NCBI GenBank assembly: GCA_029721435.1
Contig: CM056587.1
Location: forward strand, 15,161,667-15,225,666
Length of the DNA stretch: 64,000 bases
From: Gymnothorax reevesii
Taxonomy: Eukaryota > Chordata > Actinopteri > Anguilliformes > Muraenidae
Direction of reading: 5' to 3'
Shown here: in pieces, positions 10,871-23,206 of the stretch
Layout of the letters: each line of letters opens with the position of its first letter
How positions within the stretch are numbered: the stretch's first letter is position 1
Notes under the pieces: generated by a model
The model's input: the letters and a program-made list of their open reading frames with translations, nothing else
Database searches by the model: none
Told to the model about the DNA's origin: nothing
Program-made: the position numbers and the translations under genes

Positions 10871-13539
10871 ACTCATGTGGAGCTTTCAAAGAAGCTGGCC
10901 GTTTGGGGGTGGTTTTGGGGGTGCAATGGTTGGGGGGGGCGTGGGGGTTGCTTGAAGGCTGGGGGGGTTCCTTTTGGGACTCCCCTGACTGACGTTAATG
11001 CATGTAACCTTTGTGTAGGCATGGTCTGATTGACATGCGAGATTAGAGTACAGAATATTTAACTGTACATGTTTATGTGTTATGTGCTGTGGGATCCTGG
11101 GTGATTTGTTGAAGTGACAGCTAGCTGTGCCCCGTTTGGTGCTCTGGGGTCCATCAGCCGAGCTCATCTTAGGGACCGAGAGAGTCTTACACAACTTAAC
11201 ATATACTACATTCAGCAGTGTAATTTCACGATCACATGACTGCTGCACGCCACTCTGTGGGACACTGACATTCTGAGTGACAGACAGATCCCACAGGACC
11301 CTTAACTGTTTCACTTTTTATTTTCCTTTTTAGTGTTTACCCCTTAGAATAACATAAGTGAAATGTGTCTTAATGATGAGAAAAAGAAAAACATCATCAT
11401 TAGCTATACTCTCAAAATATTACCAATAAAATGAACCGAGAACAAAATAATTTGAAGTCACACATACTTTTCAAATTATTCACAATTTTTTAAATAAACT
11501 GTGATACATGTTTGGGTCTATTACACTGGCTGTTCCACATCATTGCTATTAATAAGTAATTGTGGTGTAAACATATTTTTATTACATGGTAATTAATGTG
11601 GTATACAATTTTTACAGTGCATAGCATGAATTACAATGATTATAGTAAAAAAAAAACAAACAAAAAAAAACAACCTTCAACAGAAATAATATCCTGTTGA
11701 ATTTCTCTGTTGATGCTTATTAAGGCAAATCATAAACTGAATCATAAACCTTAACTGCAAAAGACAGAGTAAACCTTGACTCTTGTATGTAATTACACTC
11801 CGTAAAAAACTGTTGCATATTGTATGACTGCAAAATGTTTTCAATGAACAAAAAGTCAAGCCAATAAAAAGTCAACCACCAATCCCCCAGTTTCATGGGA
11901 AAATTACAATTTTAAGTCTAACTAACAAATTATAATGTGCAAAATTACAGAAGGCACAATAATTTTATTTACACACCAGTAGCCAAGAACTTGTCAACTC
12001 AACTTCTTGTTGCAGTGCAGTTATATATGTACACCTCAACATAAAAGTGACAAACCACAAAAATGGTTGTTGTTGGAAGATTTGGAGTATATGTTCAATT
12101 ATACAGCTTTAAATTTACACACTCAAAGCGATATTATAAAAAGAACCCCAGGCTGACTATTAATAGCTTTGCACATATGGTTACAATAAACCTCTGGACG
12201 AGCTGAATTAAGCTGAGGGGCCTGCATATGGAAAGGCAGTTAATGCCTTAAGTTCTGTTAAAGGAGGTGGAGGGTGGGAGATTACATCTCCTCACAGTAA
12301 ACCAGTCCTCAGGGTCAAAGCCAGATTGAAACTTGTAGAATTATGCTGTAAACATCTTTTTATGCTCTAAAATCCTTGACAACATTGTAAAAGATTATTG
12401 TTGACCAACACAAAAAACATTTCATCCACCAACATTTATGCTGCCATGGTACAAAATTACCAAAGAAAAAGTTTAGATTCTGAATTTTATTTATGACATA
12501 GATATTACTTGGCATATTTATGAAAGGAAATTAATGTCTTGGTTCATGATGGAGTACATTTTGTTTTTGCAGTTCAATTACACAACGATAAATACTGCAA
12601 AATATTTTGGCCCAAGTCAGTTTGATATGATGTACACACAGGTTTGTGATATTTGTCCACCTATTTGTTGCATGGCAACACAAGGAATTCTCACACTGTA
12701 AAGGAACTCTGGTTAGCTTAATTTTGTGAGGCCAACTTTAAGACTTACCAGTAAATAAGAAAAATACAGTCCCCCATGTAAATGATTTGCAGATGATATT
12801 AAAAATGTGCTGAACAAACTTGTACACAGAAAGCTCTATTTTCATGCCTACGCAAAAGGAAGCGCATACTGCAGCAACATTACGCACAATTTTGACCATT
12901 ACAAATAGCATATTTATCGCCAACGCCCAGTTTGGTAGTTTCTTGCTCTAAAATAAATGCACTTGCGCCTCAAGGGGTTTTGCAGAGCAAAAATATGTGT
13001 GTCAATGCATCAAGCTGGTGCTGTGAAATTTTCTCATCACAGACCTCGTTTGGGTTTTTACTTACCCAAACGAGCTTTTAACACAAATGCTGTTGCTCTC
13101 TGGTAATTTCATGGAAGTGTAATGACTTGTGAAAGACACAGGGGAACCAGGAGAGTGAAAGACATCGAGGACCCAAGTGCGAAAGACATGGATTTTAAAA
13201 ATCAAACAAAATGCTGATAACAGAAATATAAACCACCAAAGGTAAGAAAAGATCTAGGAACAATACTAAGTGCCTTTTACAAGGTGATGCAGTAGTGAAG
13301 TTACAATGTAATGCTATCTGCTTATGAGGGAGGGGAAAAGGTTTGAACAGAGTGAGATAATTAAAAGATAAGAAGTGCTAACAATTAAGAAGTGGCCGGA
13401 GGATAATGGGATGAGGCCAGAGCTGGGGGGGGGGGGATGTGTGTGCAAAAAGTTAATTTCAGTCTTGCACTTGCTTTGAAATTATGAGTGCTATTTTTCA
13501 TACAGCTTAAATGGCGCACATCTTTTCATACAAAACACA
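10871..13539. other. Intergenic, AT-rich; no gene
   Basis: No supported gene. A G-rich stretch at 10905-10980 and G11 at 13427-13437 are simple sequence; 13045-13074 is a perfect 11-bp hairpin. Around 12130-12300 the sequence is unique and could be regulatory. Frames here (11677-11859, 12738-12923) are chance. Confidence 0.4.
13045..13074. other. Perfect 11-bp stem, 8-nt loop
   Basis: CTCGTTTGGGT followed after 8 bases by its exact reverse complement ACCCAAACGAG. No T run follows and no gene is nearby, so no role is assigned. Confidence 0.5.
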
Positions 13540-13920
13540 TTACCTGGTGAATCAACCTCCATTGCCTGAAACGCATTACTACATTGAAGCACAGGTCTCT
13601 GACAACCGAAGGAAGCAGAGGTAATGCAAATTAGGTGCTGGTGCCTTACCTGACCAACATTGCCCACGCTGGTTTTAAAGTCAATAGCAGTGACTGATCA
13701 GATTGGCCTTAATGGAACCAAACCCTCAACACAGCAACAGCTAATTATCTTGTCTTAGTCTAATCCTTCTGATAACAGCACCACAGCTTCACCTCCTGTC
13801 ACAAAATTAGCAGAATGGAATTAGAGACATCCAGTTTAGATCTGCAATACCTTCGGCACTTGCTTTTGCCAGCTGCATTTAGGTTGTCGAAATCGGGCCC
13901 AGAAAGTCAGGGCAACTGAG
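13540..13920. promoter_or_regulatory. Candidate regulatory block 2
   Basis: Unique, repeat-free stretch with ATGCAAAT (octamer-like, about 13625), several TAAT cores and GCTAATTATCTTG. It has no coding potential. Judged by texture only. Confidence 0.3.
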
Positions 13921-15075
13921 CCTAAAAATGAATTTAAAAAGAACATTTTAATGTACAACCAGGAATGACGATTGCAAAGGCCGTTTCAAAGATAAAAGTA
14001 AGTGGCTCATCAATAATTTTAGCAACTAATGTATTCCAGATTACCTCTGCGAATCATCTGCCATTCCTGGGTTATGGTGGCCAGGAAGCAAAACCACTGG
14101 TTCTACAGAAGCTTGCAGATTTACTATTCTGAATCAGAACATGTTGGGATGGTGTATTAAGTTAAAATTAAAACTCAAAGCAGTAATATGTGTCACCTCC
14201 TGAGTCTTTTCATGATGGTTTTCCTCACAATGCAGCCATCCATGTCAGTTTCAACTTAAGCTTCCCGAACTGGTTCTCATTTTTGTAATTATTGTCTCGT
14301 GCTTCGCCCCTCCTTTCTGTACTCCTGCCATCACCTGTTTCCTGTTGTTAATTGTTGTCTCATGTCTTAAAATTCTTGGTCTACGTCTGCTCATTGCTGA
14401 ATTGTTCTCTTTTGTCCTCGGTTTAAATTTCTGAGAGTAAAAAGTTGCAATTTATCCTCTTAAGCCCTGAGCCTCTGGTTCGAAAACGGCGTGTCCAAAG
14501 TGAAATGAGTATATCTCTGCAACTATACTAGGTCCATTTGAATGATCTTGGTATCATAAATGGTGTTACCTGCAGAGTAAATGAAGATGGAACACAGCAT
14601 AAATGAAAGATCTCATTTGCGCCAAACAAAGTTTTACTTCTATCCCTTGTGAACGTTGCAGTCTGAAACCTCTAAAAAAAAAATCACAGCACAAAATCTC
14701 TTCATTATCTGTGCTTAAGTTTATTTCAATCAAGTAAATCAGAGTAAAATTAGACAGGAATGTCTTGGTGGCTTCTCCAAATTGGCAGTTTGAGTACCCT
14801 GTGTGCCATTTCAGATTTCTCAGGTACCAAACTGAGAAACTCATTCAACCAGTTTTTTTTATTTTAAATTTAAAAAAAAATTTTTACTATTATTTTTGCC
14901 TGGCTTGTATATATTTTCCCATTCAAAGAAAATACAAAGAAATAAAATTAAGTTTTGACTCCACTGGAGCAGATTTATATTAAAAAAAAAACAAGCAACT
15001 AAACAAAATAATAAATACAAAGATACGGTAAAAATGGTAAAAAGTAACAAGAACAAAAACCCCAGCAATTACCTA
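13921..15075. other. Intergenic with probable LTR scraps; no gene
   Basis: The C/T-rich part at about 14270-14470 reads like R-U5 sequence of an LTR, but no ends were found. A/T runs at 14860-14990. No gene. Confidence 0.3.
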
Positions 15076-15079
15076 TACA

Positions 15080-15882
15080 AGAACAATGCTTTAACTGACT
15101 GTTACCAGTCTAGGGCAGGTAGCAACAGGTAGAGAAAGTAAGAGAAGGACGGGTGGGGAGAACTGTAATAGGCACGAATAGCACACTGCTCAGTAACTCA
15201 GTTATTCCCTAGCTGCATAACCAGAGCTAAACTAATCCTACGGCTAATCTCCGAAGGTTAGCTGGGCTCAGGGTGGCTTTTAAACACTGAACTTCCGAAC
15301 TCTCTGTCCACAAATAAAGACTGAGAGAACGAATAGTGTACCCTCTATGGAAACAAGTTTCTGCCCAGAAACCCCTCAAAAATAACAAAGGAAACATAGC
15401 AAAGCAAAATAACAAAGAAGAGCCCCAATGGAAGGACTGTGAGATCCAGCTGGGAGCACCCTGACCAACCAGAGTAAACCTAACAGCGGGGCAAGATGAG
15501 AGGGGTAGTCAGATACAGAAACCGAGGTCCAACACCGGAAATTCACCGAGCAACCAGACCAAAATGCAAGGGCTAGAATTCAAGTCAAATGGGACAGGCC
15601 AAGGGTCAACCACCACAATCCAAACAAACCAAATAAAGGGCACAGAGAGAATCTTAAATCCAAAGGCAATCCCAGTCAACACAGAGGGCAGTAAAAATAC
15701 TCACAGGTCGTGAATGCTAGGTACAAGCCGGAAGAGTTCATCTACGCGGTTTGACACTAGAATGCACTTTTTCAAGGGAGTGAACCGGATACGGAAGTGT
15801 CAGACCTCAGGCGAACCAGAGAAAAGCAAAGAAAACAGATTTCAGAGCACAGGTTCACTAACATACAACAGGGGTCATAACA
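15080..15882 (-). mobile_element. LTR-like relic, minus strand
   Basis: Read on the minus strand it begins TGTTATGACCCCTG at 15882, the inverse of the GGTCATAACA end seen in the LTR-like block near 4480, and continues as about 800 bp of pyrimidine-rich, non-coding sequence of LTR texture. The 3' end and target duplication were not found. Confidence 0.4.
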
Positions 15883-16895
15883 CTGACTAAATAACAGCAT
15901 GCCATCCTGTGGCTGGAACTCTGGTGTTCAAAGTGGATGCTCATCGCTTTAACCACTAGGCTACATCAGCTGACTAAGTCAACAAAACACGTCATGCTCC
16001 CCAGTTTAGCATTTATACTGCTGCCTGTCTTATTGCTTGTTCATAATGGCACAAGGATTCTCAGTCAAAAAAGACTTTGAAAACTACTTGAGTATTTAGC
16101 AGATATTCATACAAAAAATACTACAAATAAACCAGTTAAGCATTTATATTGTCACAATTTAAATGGCCCATGGACTCAGTTTGACACACTGGGAATGCAA
16201 GGCTCTTTCTGAGGCTAGTTTTGTGGTTAAGCTCGATGGAAACGGCAGAGCCCATAAAATCACATGGCCACCTGCAAAGTCTTACTGACGGCATCAAAAG
16301 CCAATCACAGAGAGGAAAATACAATGTGAGCGAGCGGAATGCTCTGGAGCTGACATCCTTTGAAGCAGTGCCCCAGAAAAAAACAAGCATGGAGACTGGC
16401 AGATGTAGTTTCGATATAACTTGGACACATTGGGCTTACAACAGCAAGTGCAGATTTATGCTTGAACAGTTTTTTTATTGCAAAATATCAAAAGGTAAGA
16501 ATTTTTTTTGCTCATCTCTGTAGAATGTAAAGTGTATGTCTGCTGTTCTTTGACTGTGGTGGTGGTTTTAAATGACATGGCTTATATTGTTGGATTCTGT
16601 GGACGTTCCTCTTTCATCCAATGTATCCTTTGTATGCCCAGCACAGATTCAGTAGAAACGCTGACTATTGAGCGCTGATATTATTTTATCCTATGTTTTG
16701 CTGCATGCTTATTTATTTGCTTGGTGCTTGAATTGTGTTCGGTTGAGGTAAAAATGGTCAACGTGAGCTTTTTGCCGAGTCTCTTCTTGTTATGTGGATA
16801 TACCGCATGAGGATGTTGCTATTAGGAAACATGCTGCATTTTTGATGCACAATGATCACCCCGGGTACCGGGGGCATTTAGGTTTAAGATATTAA
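15883..16895. other. Intergenic, no gene; possible tRNA-like SINE scrap
   Basis: On the minus strand GTAGCCTAGTGGTTAAAGC (about 15966-15948) resembles a tRNA-type A box, but no matching B box is placed correctly. The paired open frames at 16136-16523 are on opposite strands of the same DNA and have no family resemblance. Confidence 0.3.
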
Positions 16896-17170
16896 TAGAT
16901 GTAGCCCCAGTGTTCCCGATCCTGGCAAGTCGCTTATTCCAGTCTCTCCTACACCCCAGTTAGAAGGTGTGTACCTGTCAGTCAGCTTGCCATCCCGGTA
17001 ACTGACCTCAGATCAGTCCCTTCAAATACACCTTGCTCACTCCCTTGTAATTCTGTTTGCCCCTGCCAGACTTCAGGCCATCTTTCTGCTAAAATGTTTT
17101 TGACTAAAGTCTTCTTTAGTTAATAAAGCAGCCTATTCAGCTTCATCTGTGATCCGCATGTGTCTTATCC
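16896..17170 (+). mobile_element. Possible LTR 3' end
   Basis: C/T-rich stretch with TTAATAAAGCAGCC at about 17120 followed by CTTCATCTGTGATCCGCATG, the arrangement of a poly(A) signal and U5 in fish LTRs. No ends or target duplication found. Confidence 0.3.
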
Positions 17171-18480
17171 TGAAATCGCTTACAGATTTGTAAATTATCT
17201 TTGCCCTGTGCTTTGTTGAAAACAATAAACAGCACATTATTTGATGTTTCACCATACAATTTCTTTTTCCTTTTTAAAATAAACATGTTTCAGTTTTGAT
17301 TCTTGCAATGTAATTCAGAATAGGTTAAGAGAACAGTGATTACCACTGAGTGATACTGCCATTCCTTTTCACAAGGGAATGATTTTCAATGACTTTCTCA
17401 TGTATTTTTTGGCAAATCGGCAATCACTGGCCTATCTCTTACTCCTGAAGGACAAGTCCTTTCCTGGATTCTACTTGTTCCACCTTTTTTGGGATGCATT
17501 GCAGGCCTGAATGGTAGGAATGGATGTAAATTTACAAATAAAATGAAGTGCACCAGATAAAACATTCAATATCTTGTCCTCACATTGTCTGCAATAAAAT
17601 ACAAGTCAAACTAAATTTAAAAATTGACTAATTTTCTGTGTTTCTATGCATTTTCCATGCCATCCAAACTTTTTTCAAAATATTCTATGACTTGCCGACA
17701 CCGTACAAAATTGAATAGTGCCTTAATACATTTTTTTAAAAAGTCCCACATAAGCACCGGAACAATATTCATAACTGGAAACTAAAATAAGTGACGGTCA
17801 TCCCACACCAACAAATTTAACACACCACCAGCCAAATATGAAGCCAAAGACCAATCTTGAAGAGTCTAGTAGAATTAAATCTCTATTGATTAAAATTTCA
17901 CTGATTCACTCAGCAGATTACATTTACCGAATAAAATGGTCAGAAGTGAATAAAGCATGAAATCAGATCACATTTAATGAATTGCTTCCCATTGACAAGC
18001 AAAGATTGGAGCAGCCTTACTTTTGCAGAGAAGAAGACAATTCCCTGCAAAGTGAAACTGAGGGTCACAATCTTAAGCCAGAGATTTCAATTGACTTCTT
18101 TCGCATCAAGCTGCTAATGATTTCTGTCCAGGAAATATAGATTCTGTTTCTGAGGAGGGACTACATCACAGGCCCAATGGGTGTTTGTTCAAGAGTATGG
18201 CCCTCTGGAAAAAGGTAGCAGTTCGGAGGAAATGCAAATAATGTGACAGGGCATGTAGCCCAAGTGCATTTCAAAATGGCAATAGCAAAACAGCCAGAAG
18301 CATTTATGGAAATGGCTCAAATGCCAAAGCAGGGAGCACCAAGAAACAGTACAAAATTTCCCAGCAGTGGAAAACACATAAGCTAAAATCCTGTCCAACA
18401 CACTTACAGCTCAAGCAATGAGCCTTTCATTGCAAAAGTTGTCAAGAAACTTTGTCAAATGTGATTTTGCAATAGTTGTA
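17171..18480. other. Intergenic; 18000-18420 looks unique
   Basis: No gene. The part at 18000-18420 is repeat-free and evenly composed and could be regulatory; the rest is AT-rich. Confidence 0.3.
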
Positions 18481-18497
18481 TAAAGTTGATGCGGTCC

Positions 18498-18625
18498 ATC
18501 CACCTATCTGTTCATTCATTACCTAACTGAAAGATTCCTGTTCTGAGTCCTGGGGTGGCAGGAGCCAATCTCTATAGCTATGCATTTTATAAGAGATGGG
18601 GGTACACTCTGGAAAGGTCATGCAC
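18498..18625. repeat. Fish SINE/LINE tail fragment
   Basis: CCATCCACC...CTGTTC...GTCCTGGGGTGGCAGGAGCC and GGGGTACACTCTGGAAAGGTCATGCACTC follow the order of the widespread fish repeat tail that reads CCATCCATTATC...GGGTCGCGGGGGGCTGGAGCC...GGGGTACACCCTGGACAGGTC. The copy is old. Confidence 0.45.
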
Positions 18626-19433
18626 TCTCATACCTCAGGGGAATTTCCAGTAGACTTTGTTTGCAAAGTTCCTGAAGTGTAAGACACAAGTTATCAAATT
18701 AACTCTGTTGCCATTCATGATATTCATAATTTTGACCAGTGAAATTTAACACATATATTTGATTACTGAAATATTTAGAAAAATAGCATTTTATGCAAGA
18801 ATACTGTGACTATTGTAATAAGGGTTGCACAAAAAAAAATAATAATTCAGAACTTTGCAATCTTTATTCAGCCACCTATGCAATACCTCATTCCTGAATG
18901 GCAATGATTCTGTGGCAGTTGTTGCCTTAGGGAGCTGCATTAAAAGATAATTCTCCAAATGTCTCCCGATAGACTTCCATGGCTCAGGAATTGGATAAAT
19001 CTGGTGTGATGGCTGGTGAGTTGAGACGCCAACTGCAGCGGCCAGAGAAAAAGGGGGAACACGCAGATAAGAGAGAGACACACAAATAAAATAAAAGGGC
19101 GAGACTCGGCTTCCAACGGACCTAGATGTCGTCCGAGGCAAGGAGGCAAGGCGAGCTCGATAGGACGAAAAGAAAAGGAAGAAACCGAAAGAATCCCTTG
19201 CTAACTAGAACTTTTCCTCGAAAATGCAGCTAAGCCCTAAACAACTCTCTTACTAGAGACCTTACCTTACCGGCTTAAGTGCAAACATAACACTGACACT
19301 CTAGCAAGGGAAGTGCGGCGGAACTAGGGCGTAAATAGAATCCGGGCGATGCCCCCAATTAATGCCAGCTGGCCCAGGAATCCGATTGAGGGCAAAACGA
19401 TATCGTCCCGGACGATAGCAACAAAGAAAGCAC
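18626..19433. other. Intergenic, CpG-richer patch at 19080-19420, unassigned
   Basis: The patch at 19080-19420 has many CpGs, unlike its neighbours, and may be part of the transposon nest that follows. I could not assign it. Confidence 0.3.
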
Positions 19434-19435
19434 TC

Positions 19436-19650
19436 AAAGCCTCCAAACAATGACATCTGGATACAACCTTTTCCCATTGCTCTGCGGCCCAATCTTAATG
19501 CTCCCTAGCAAACTGAAGTTGTTTTTCCCAATTGGTTTCACTAAAAAATGGTTTTCTTGGCACCACTCGGCTCTTTGTTCCCTATCCTGCAAGTTCTTGT
19601 TGCATTGTGCATGTGGAAATTCTCTTGCTTTCACAATTAAACATAGTTAA
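19436..19650 (-). pseudogene. Tc1-like transposase fragment, minus strand
   Basis: On the minus strand two overlapping frames read FNCESKRISTCTMQQELAG, then RKPFFSETNWEKQLQFAREH, then a stop and DWAAEQWEKV. This is the stretch between the DNA-binding part and the first catalytic aspartate in a common fish Tc1 family (ISTRTMRREL...RKPLISxxNRKKRLxFAREHKDWT..QWKKVxWSDES). Frameshift and stop codons show it is dead. The DES motif itself is lost. Confidence 0.6.
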
Positions 19651-19890
19651 GAGTCCAATTGGTAAGTTTTCAATAGACTCAGTCAGTGCAGTCAGCAGAA
19701 CAGATCCTAAACCAGAGGTGTTATTGACCCTTTGTTTAATAACACCTATACTGCTACTCGACTCTGTTCTGCATTCCAACCATATGGCAATGAAACAAAC
19801 TGTCTCATTTATTAAACTACCATGTCAGAGGATGTATCCTAATGTCATGGAAATATGTTACTGTGTTTGAAGTGGATCAAAGCAAAATTT

Positions 19891-20189
19891 TCAGATCACG
19901 AGCTAATATGTTATTTAAAATAGAACATAGATAACATTTAAAACGTTGAAACTGAGACATTTTACATTTTTATCCACAAAATGAGCTTTAATCAAATATT
20001 CTGGCTGCAACAGGTCTCAAAAAAGTTGGGACGCATGCAAAATATGGCTGAAAAAGCAATTAACATATAAGAGAATCCGCTGAAACAACATTTAGCAAGT
20101 AATTAAGTTAACTGGCATCAGGTGTGTTACATGATTGGCTATGAAAGGGATGTCTTAGAGAGGCTGAGTGTCATGGTGTTGGCCTGCAG
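19891..20189 (+). repeat. Inverted repeat, left arm: end of a Tc1-like element plus LTR junction
   Basis: These 299 bases are the reverse complement of 22908-23206 with only about three differences seen (AATATTCTGG versus AATTTTCTGG, AAAAGTTGGG versus AAATGTTGGG, AATCCGCTG versus AATCAGCTG). They begin inside the left end of the CAACCCC Tc1-like family and end with GTGTCATGGTGTTGGCCTGCAG, the junction with the LTR-like insert found in the other arm. Confidence 0.85.
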
Positions 20190-20204
20190 GCTCTTTGCAT
20201 CAAG

Positions 20205-20330
20205 CAAAGAAAACAACTAGGGAGATTGCTGAAATCACTGGAATTGGATTAAGAACTGTGAAACGCAATATTCATACCTGAAAGGAAGGAGTGGAAAATC
20301 ATCAACTTTGTAGAAGAAATGGGTCAGATC
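20205..20330 (+). pseudogene. Tc1-like transposase N-terminal helix fragment
   Basis: The frame reads SLHQAKKTTREIAEITGIGL then RTVKRNI, followed by a stop and CRRNGSDHK. AKETTREIAERTGIGLRTVQR...CGRK is the first helix-turn-helix of a common fish Tc1-like transposase. It directly abuts the inverted-repeat arm and belongs to a family different from the CAACCCC element. Confidence 0.55.
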
Positions 20331-20639
20331 ATAAGTATAATTGCAGTTCTGCTTTGTCCTTTCCCTTTTACTAAGAAAAAGTGTGAATTCTGGTGTGTTC
20401 CTAATCTCCCTAATCTGACACTTCATTTACCTCCGCACACTGCTTGCCCCGTAACCAAACTGCCCACCTGACTATGTCCCCAGATCCTGACTCATTGCTG
20501 CAATCTGCCCACCCGCTTCCAGACCTCAGCCTGTTTCACTACAATTCTTGAGTGTGTTTCTGTACCGCTGCCTGTCATAAATAACTCCAGTTTGTGATCT
20601 CTGTCTGTGCTTGAGTGTCCTATGTGCCCTTGATGAAAC

Positions 20640-21120
20640 AACTGCACTGGGCTGGATTAAGCAGACAGCCACCAGATCAGGTCCGTTCCATACCTTCAAG
20701 AAGCACTGCTGGGAAGTCATCAAGCCCATCTGGAGTTGGAGTCCAAAACCCTGATGGTGTTTGCTACAAGCATGAAAACCCTTACTGCCCAGCTGTTACA
20801 GAAGCAAAGCCAACCAGACGCCCGATCTGATGTGTCTGCCTTCGCACGCAGGTCTACTCCCACCAGCCCTGTCAAGGAAGCCAGTTTGCCTCCTCCCAGC
20901 TCCTTTTCTGGTGACCTGGGTACCTGCCACTCCTTCATGCAGATGTGGTCACTTATCTATGAGCTACAGCCTTCCAGCTTCTCCTCGGACCATATCAAGG
21001 ATGCATACGTCATAATGCTGCTTAGGGGGCGTGTCAGCGAGTGGGGAACAGTTTAGGAGTCTCTGGCTATCTTTTTGGATGAACACAACGTTTTCGACAA
21101 GCATCAGCCTGGTTACTGCT
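20640..21120 (+). pseudogene. Ty3/gypsy-type gag fragment
   Basis: The frame around 20736-21056 ends with PPPSSFSGDLGTCHSFMQMW, LIYELQPSSFSSDHIKDAYV, and LLRGRVSEWGTV, then after a stop ESLAIFLDEHNVFD. This is the capsid N-terminal part of fish gypsy gag (PPP..Y.GDPGTC..FL.QC.L.FELQP..F..DR.KIAY...LL.GRA..WA). The in-frame stop at 21054 and the loss of everything downstream make it a relic. The 200 bp before it are C/T-rich and may be LTR-leader sequence. Confidence 0.7.
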
Positions 21121-21189
21121 AATGGCATTCAACTGAAACCTTTCATCTCAAAATCTCAAATCTATTAATGTGGGGTGATCAGGAGAATG

Positions 21190-21414
21190 TTCTCTTTTGG
21201 TACTATTAGATTTCAGTGCTGTTCTTGATACTGAGGATAATCATATTTTTGTTGAGAGGCTCAGGTCAGTGGGTTGCCATCTCTAGAAAAGCTCTTGGAG
21301 TAGTTCTTCTTATATTTGTCAGACATTCTCAGGTACTGTTATTAATTATACCTCACCAACTGAATCTCTGTTTCATGGTGTCCACCAAGGTTATGTCCTG
21401 GGCCCAATGTACGG
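21190..21414 (+). pseudogene. L2-type LINE reverse transcriptase, first piece
   Basis: A frame reads LLLLDFSAVLDTEDNHIFVE, with DFSA.xDTxDH being RT motif A of vertebrate L2-type LINEs, then a degraded stretch, then NYTSPTESLFHGVHQGYVLGP, the usual lead into motif B (GVPQGSVLGP). The frame is broken in several places. At 21415 it is cut by the Tc1-like element and resumes at 23261 with the next part of the same domain. Confidence 0.75.
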
Positions 21415-22594
21415 TACAACCCCAATTCCAAAATAGTTGAGAGAAAGTGTAAATTTTGAATAAAATCAAAACGCAATGACTTTCAATTCACACCAGTCAG
21501 TAGTTTATTCACAGTAGAACAGAGATAACATGGCAAATATTGAAACTGAGAAATTTTACTATTTTATCCACAAAATGAGCTCATTTCAAATTTGATGGCT
21601 GCTACAAGTCCCAAAAAAAGTTGGGACAGGGACCCGTTTGCCATGGTGTGGCATCCCCTCTTCTTTTTAACACAGAGTGGAGGCGTCTGAACATTGAGGA
21701 GACAACTTTCTTGAGTTGAGCCATTGGAATTTGATTCCACTCTCGTTTAATACAGGCTTCCAGCTGCTGGAGAGGTTTGGGTCTCCTTTCACGGACTTTC
21801 TGTTTAATTATGTGCCAAATGTTTTCAATTGGTAAAAGATCAGGACTCCAAGCAGGCCAGTTCTTCTAGACAATTCTACTACGAAGCCATTGTGTGGTAA
21901 TAGCTGCAGTATGTGATTTTGCATTGTCCTGCTAAAAAAGACAAGGCCTTCCCTGGAATAGATGTCATCTGTAGGGAAGCATATGTTGCACTAAAATCTT
22001 TAATACCTTTCAGCATGCATGGTGCTTTTTAAAACATGCAAGTTTCCCACACCATATGCACTAATGTATCCCCATACCACAGAGATGCTGGTTTTTTAAC
22101 TGAACGCTGATAACAGGAGGACTGGTCTTTCTCCTCTTTAGCCTGGAGGACACAAAGTCTATTACATCCAACAAGACTGTCAAATTTGGACTCGTCTGAC
22201 CACAGGATACTTTTTTATTTTGCTCCAGTCCATTTTAAATTAGCCTTGGCCCACAGAACACGGCAGCACTTTTGGATCAGGCTCAACAATGGCTTCCTTT
22301 TTGCATTGTAGAGTTTTAGGTGGCACAGAATCGTGCTGGGGAGTGATGCAGTGGCATCTGAGGGCCCGAAGATCACGGGCATCCAGTAAAGGTCTTCGGC
22401 CTTGTCCCTTACGCACAGAGATTTTTCCAGTTTCTCTGAATATTTTGATGATGTTATGCACGTCGATGATGAGACCTTCAAAGCCCTTGCTATTTGACGT
22501 TGAGGAACATTGTTTTTAAAGTATTCCACAATTTTTTTATGCAAGCCGTCACAGGTTGGAGAGCCTCTGGCTATCTTTACTTCTGAGATGCTGG

Positions 22595-22928
22595 TGTCAT
22601 GGTTTAGCCTCCGTCGGCAGAAGGAATGAAGCCGGCGGGCACAGGGACCTTGTACCCAGAAGCAGGATTAGGGACCCAAACGCACAGCCTGAGTAAAAAT
22701 ACAAAAGTCTTTTTATTTTAATTACATTAAAACTCCGGAGGGGAGCAGCAGCACAAATAACCACAAACACAGGGCTCCAGATCCAGAATACTGCTGCAAT
22801 GAAAAAGAGTGCAGCAGCCCTTAAATAGGGAACCTTCACCTCCACCTTAACGAGCCACACCCGTTGCCAGTTAAGGTAGAGGCAAAGAATGCAGCAGGGG
22901 GAAGAGTCTGCAGGCCAACACCATGACA
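22595..22928 (-). mobile_element. LTR-like 334-bp insert inside the Tc1 element
   Basis: Bounded by GTGTCATGGT and ACCATGACAC, so the ends form a 10-bp inverted repeat with TG...CA tips. On the minus strand it shows a TATTTAAG box near 22826 and AATAAA near 22717, followed by about 120 bp. That is the promoter-to-poly(A) order of a small LTR or TRIM. The Tc1 sequence on both sides is continuous apart from this insert. I could not find a matching target duplication. Confidence 0.55.
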
Positions 22929-23206
22929 CTCAGCCTCTCTAAGACATCCCTTTCATAGCCAATCATGTAACACACCTGATGCCAGTTAACTTAATTACTT
23001 GCTAAATGTTGTTTCAGCTGATTCTCTTATATGTTAATTGCTTTTTCAGCCATATTTTGCATGCGTCCCAACATTTTTGAGACCTGTTGCAGCCAGAAAA
23101 TTTGATTAAAGCTCATTTTGTGGATAAAAATGTAAAATGTCTCAGTTTCAACGTTTTAAATGTTATCTATGTTCTATTTTAAATAACATATTAGCTCGTG
23201 ATCTGA
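22908..23206 (-). repeat. Inverted repeat, right arm
   Basis: Reverse complement of 19891-20189 at about 99% identity. It includes the last 21 bp of the LTR-like insert and then the left end of the Tc1-like element. Confidence 0.85.

Noticed and set aside
10886..11314. 142-codon minus frame
   Set aside because: Its Pro-rich end comes from a G-rich tract; no family resemblance and no splice context.
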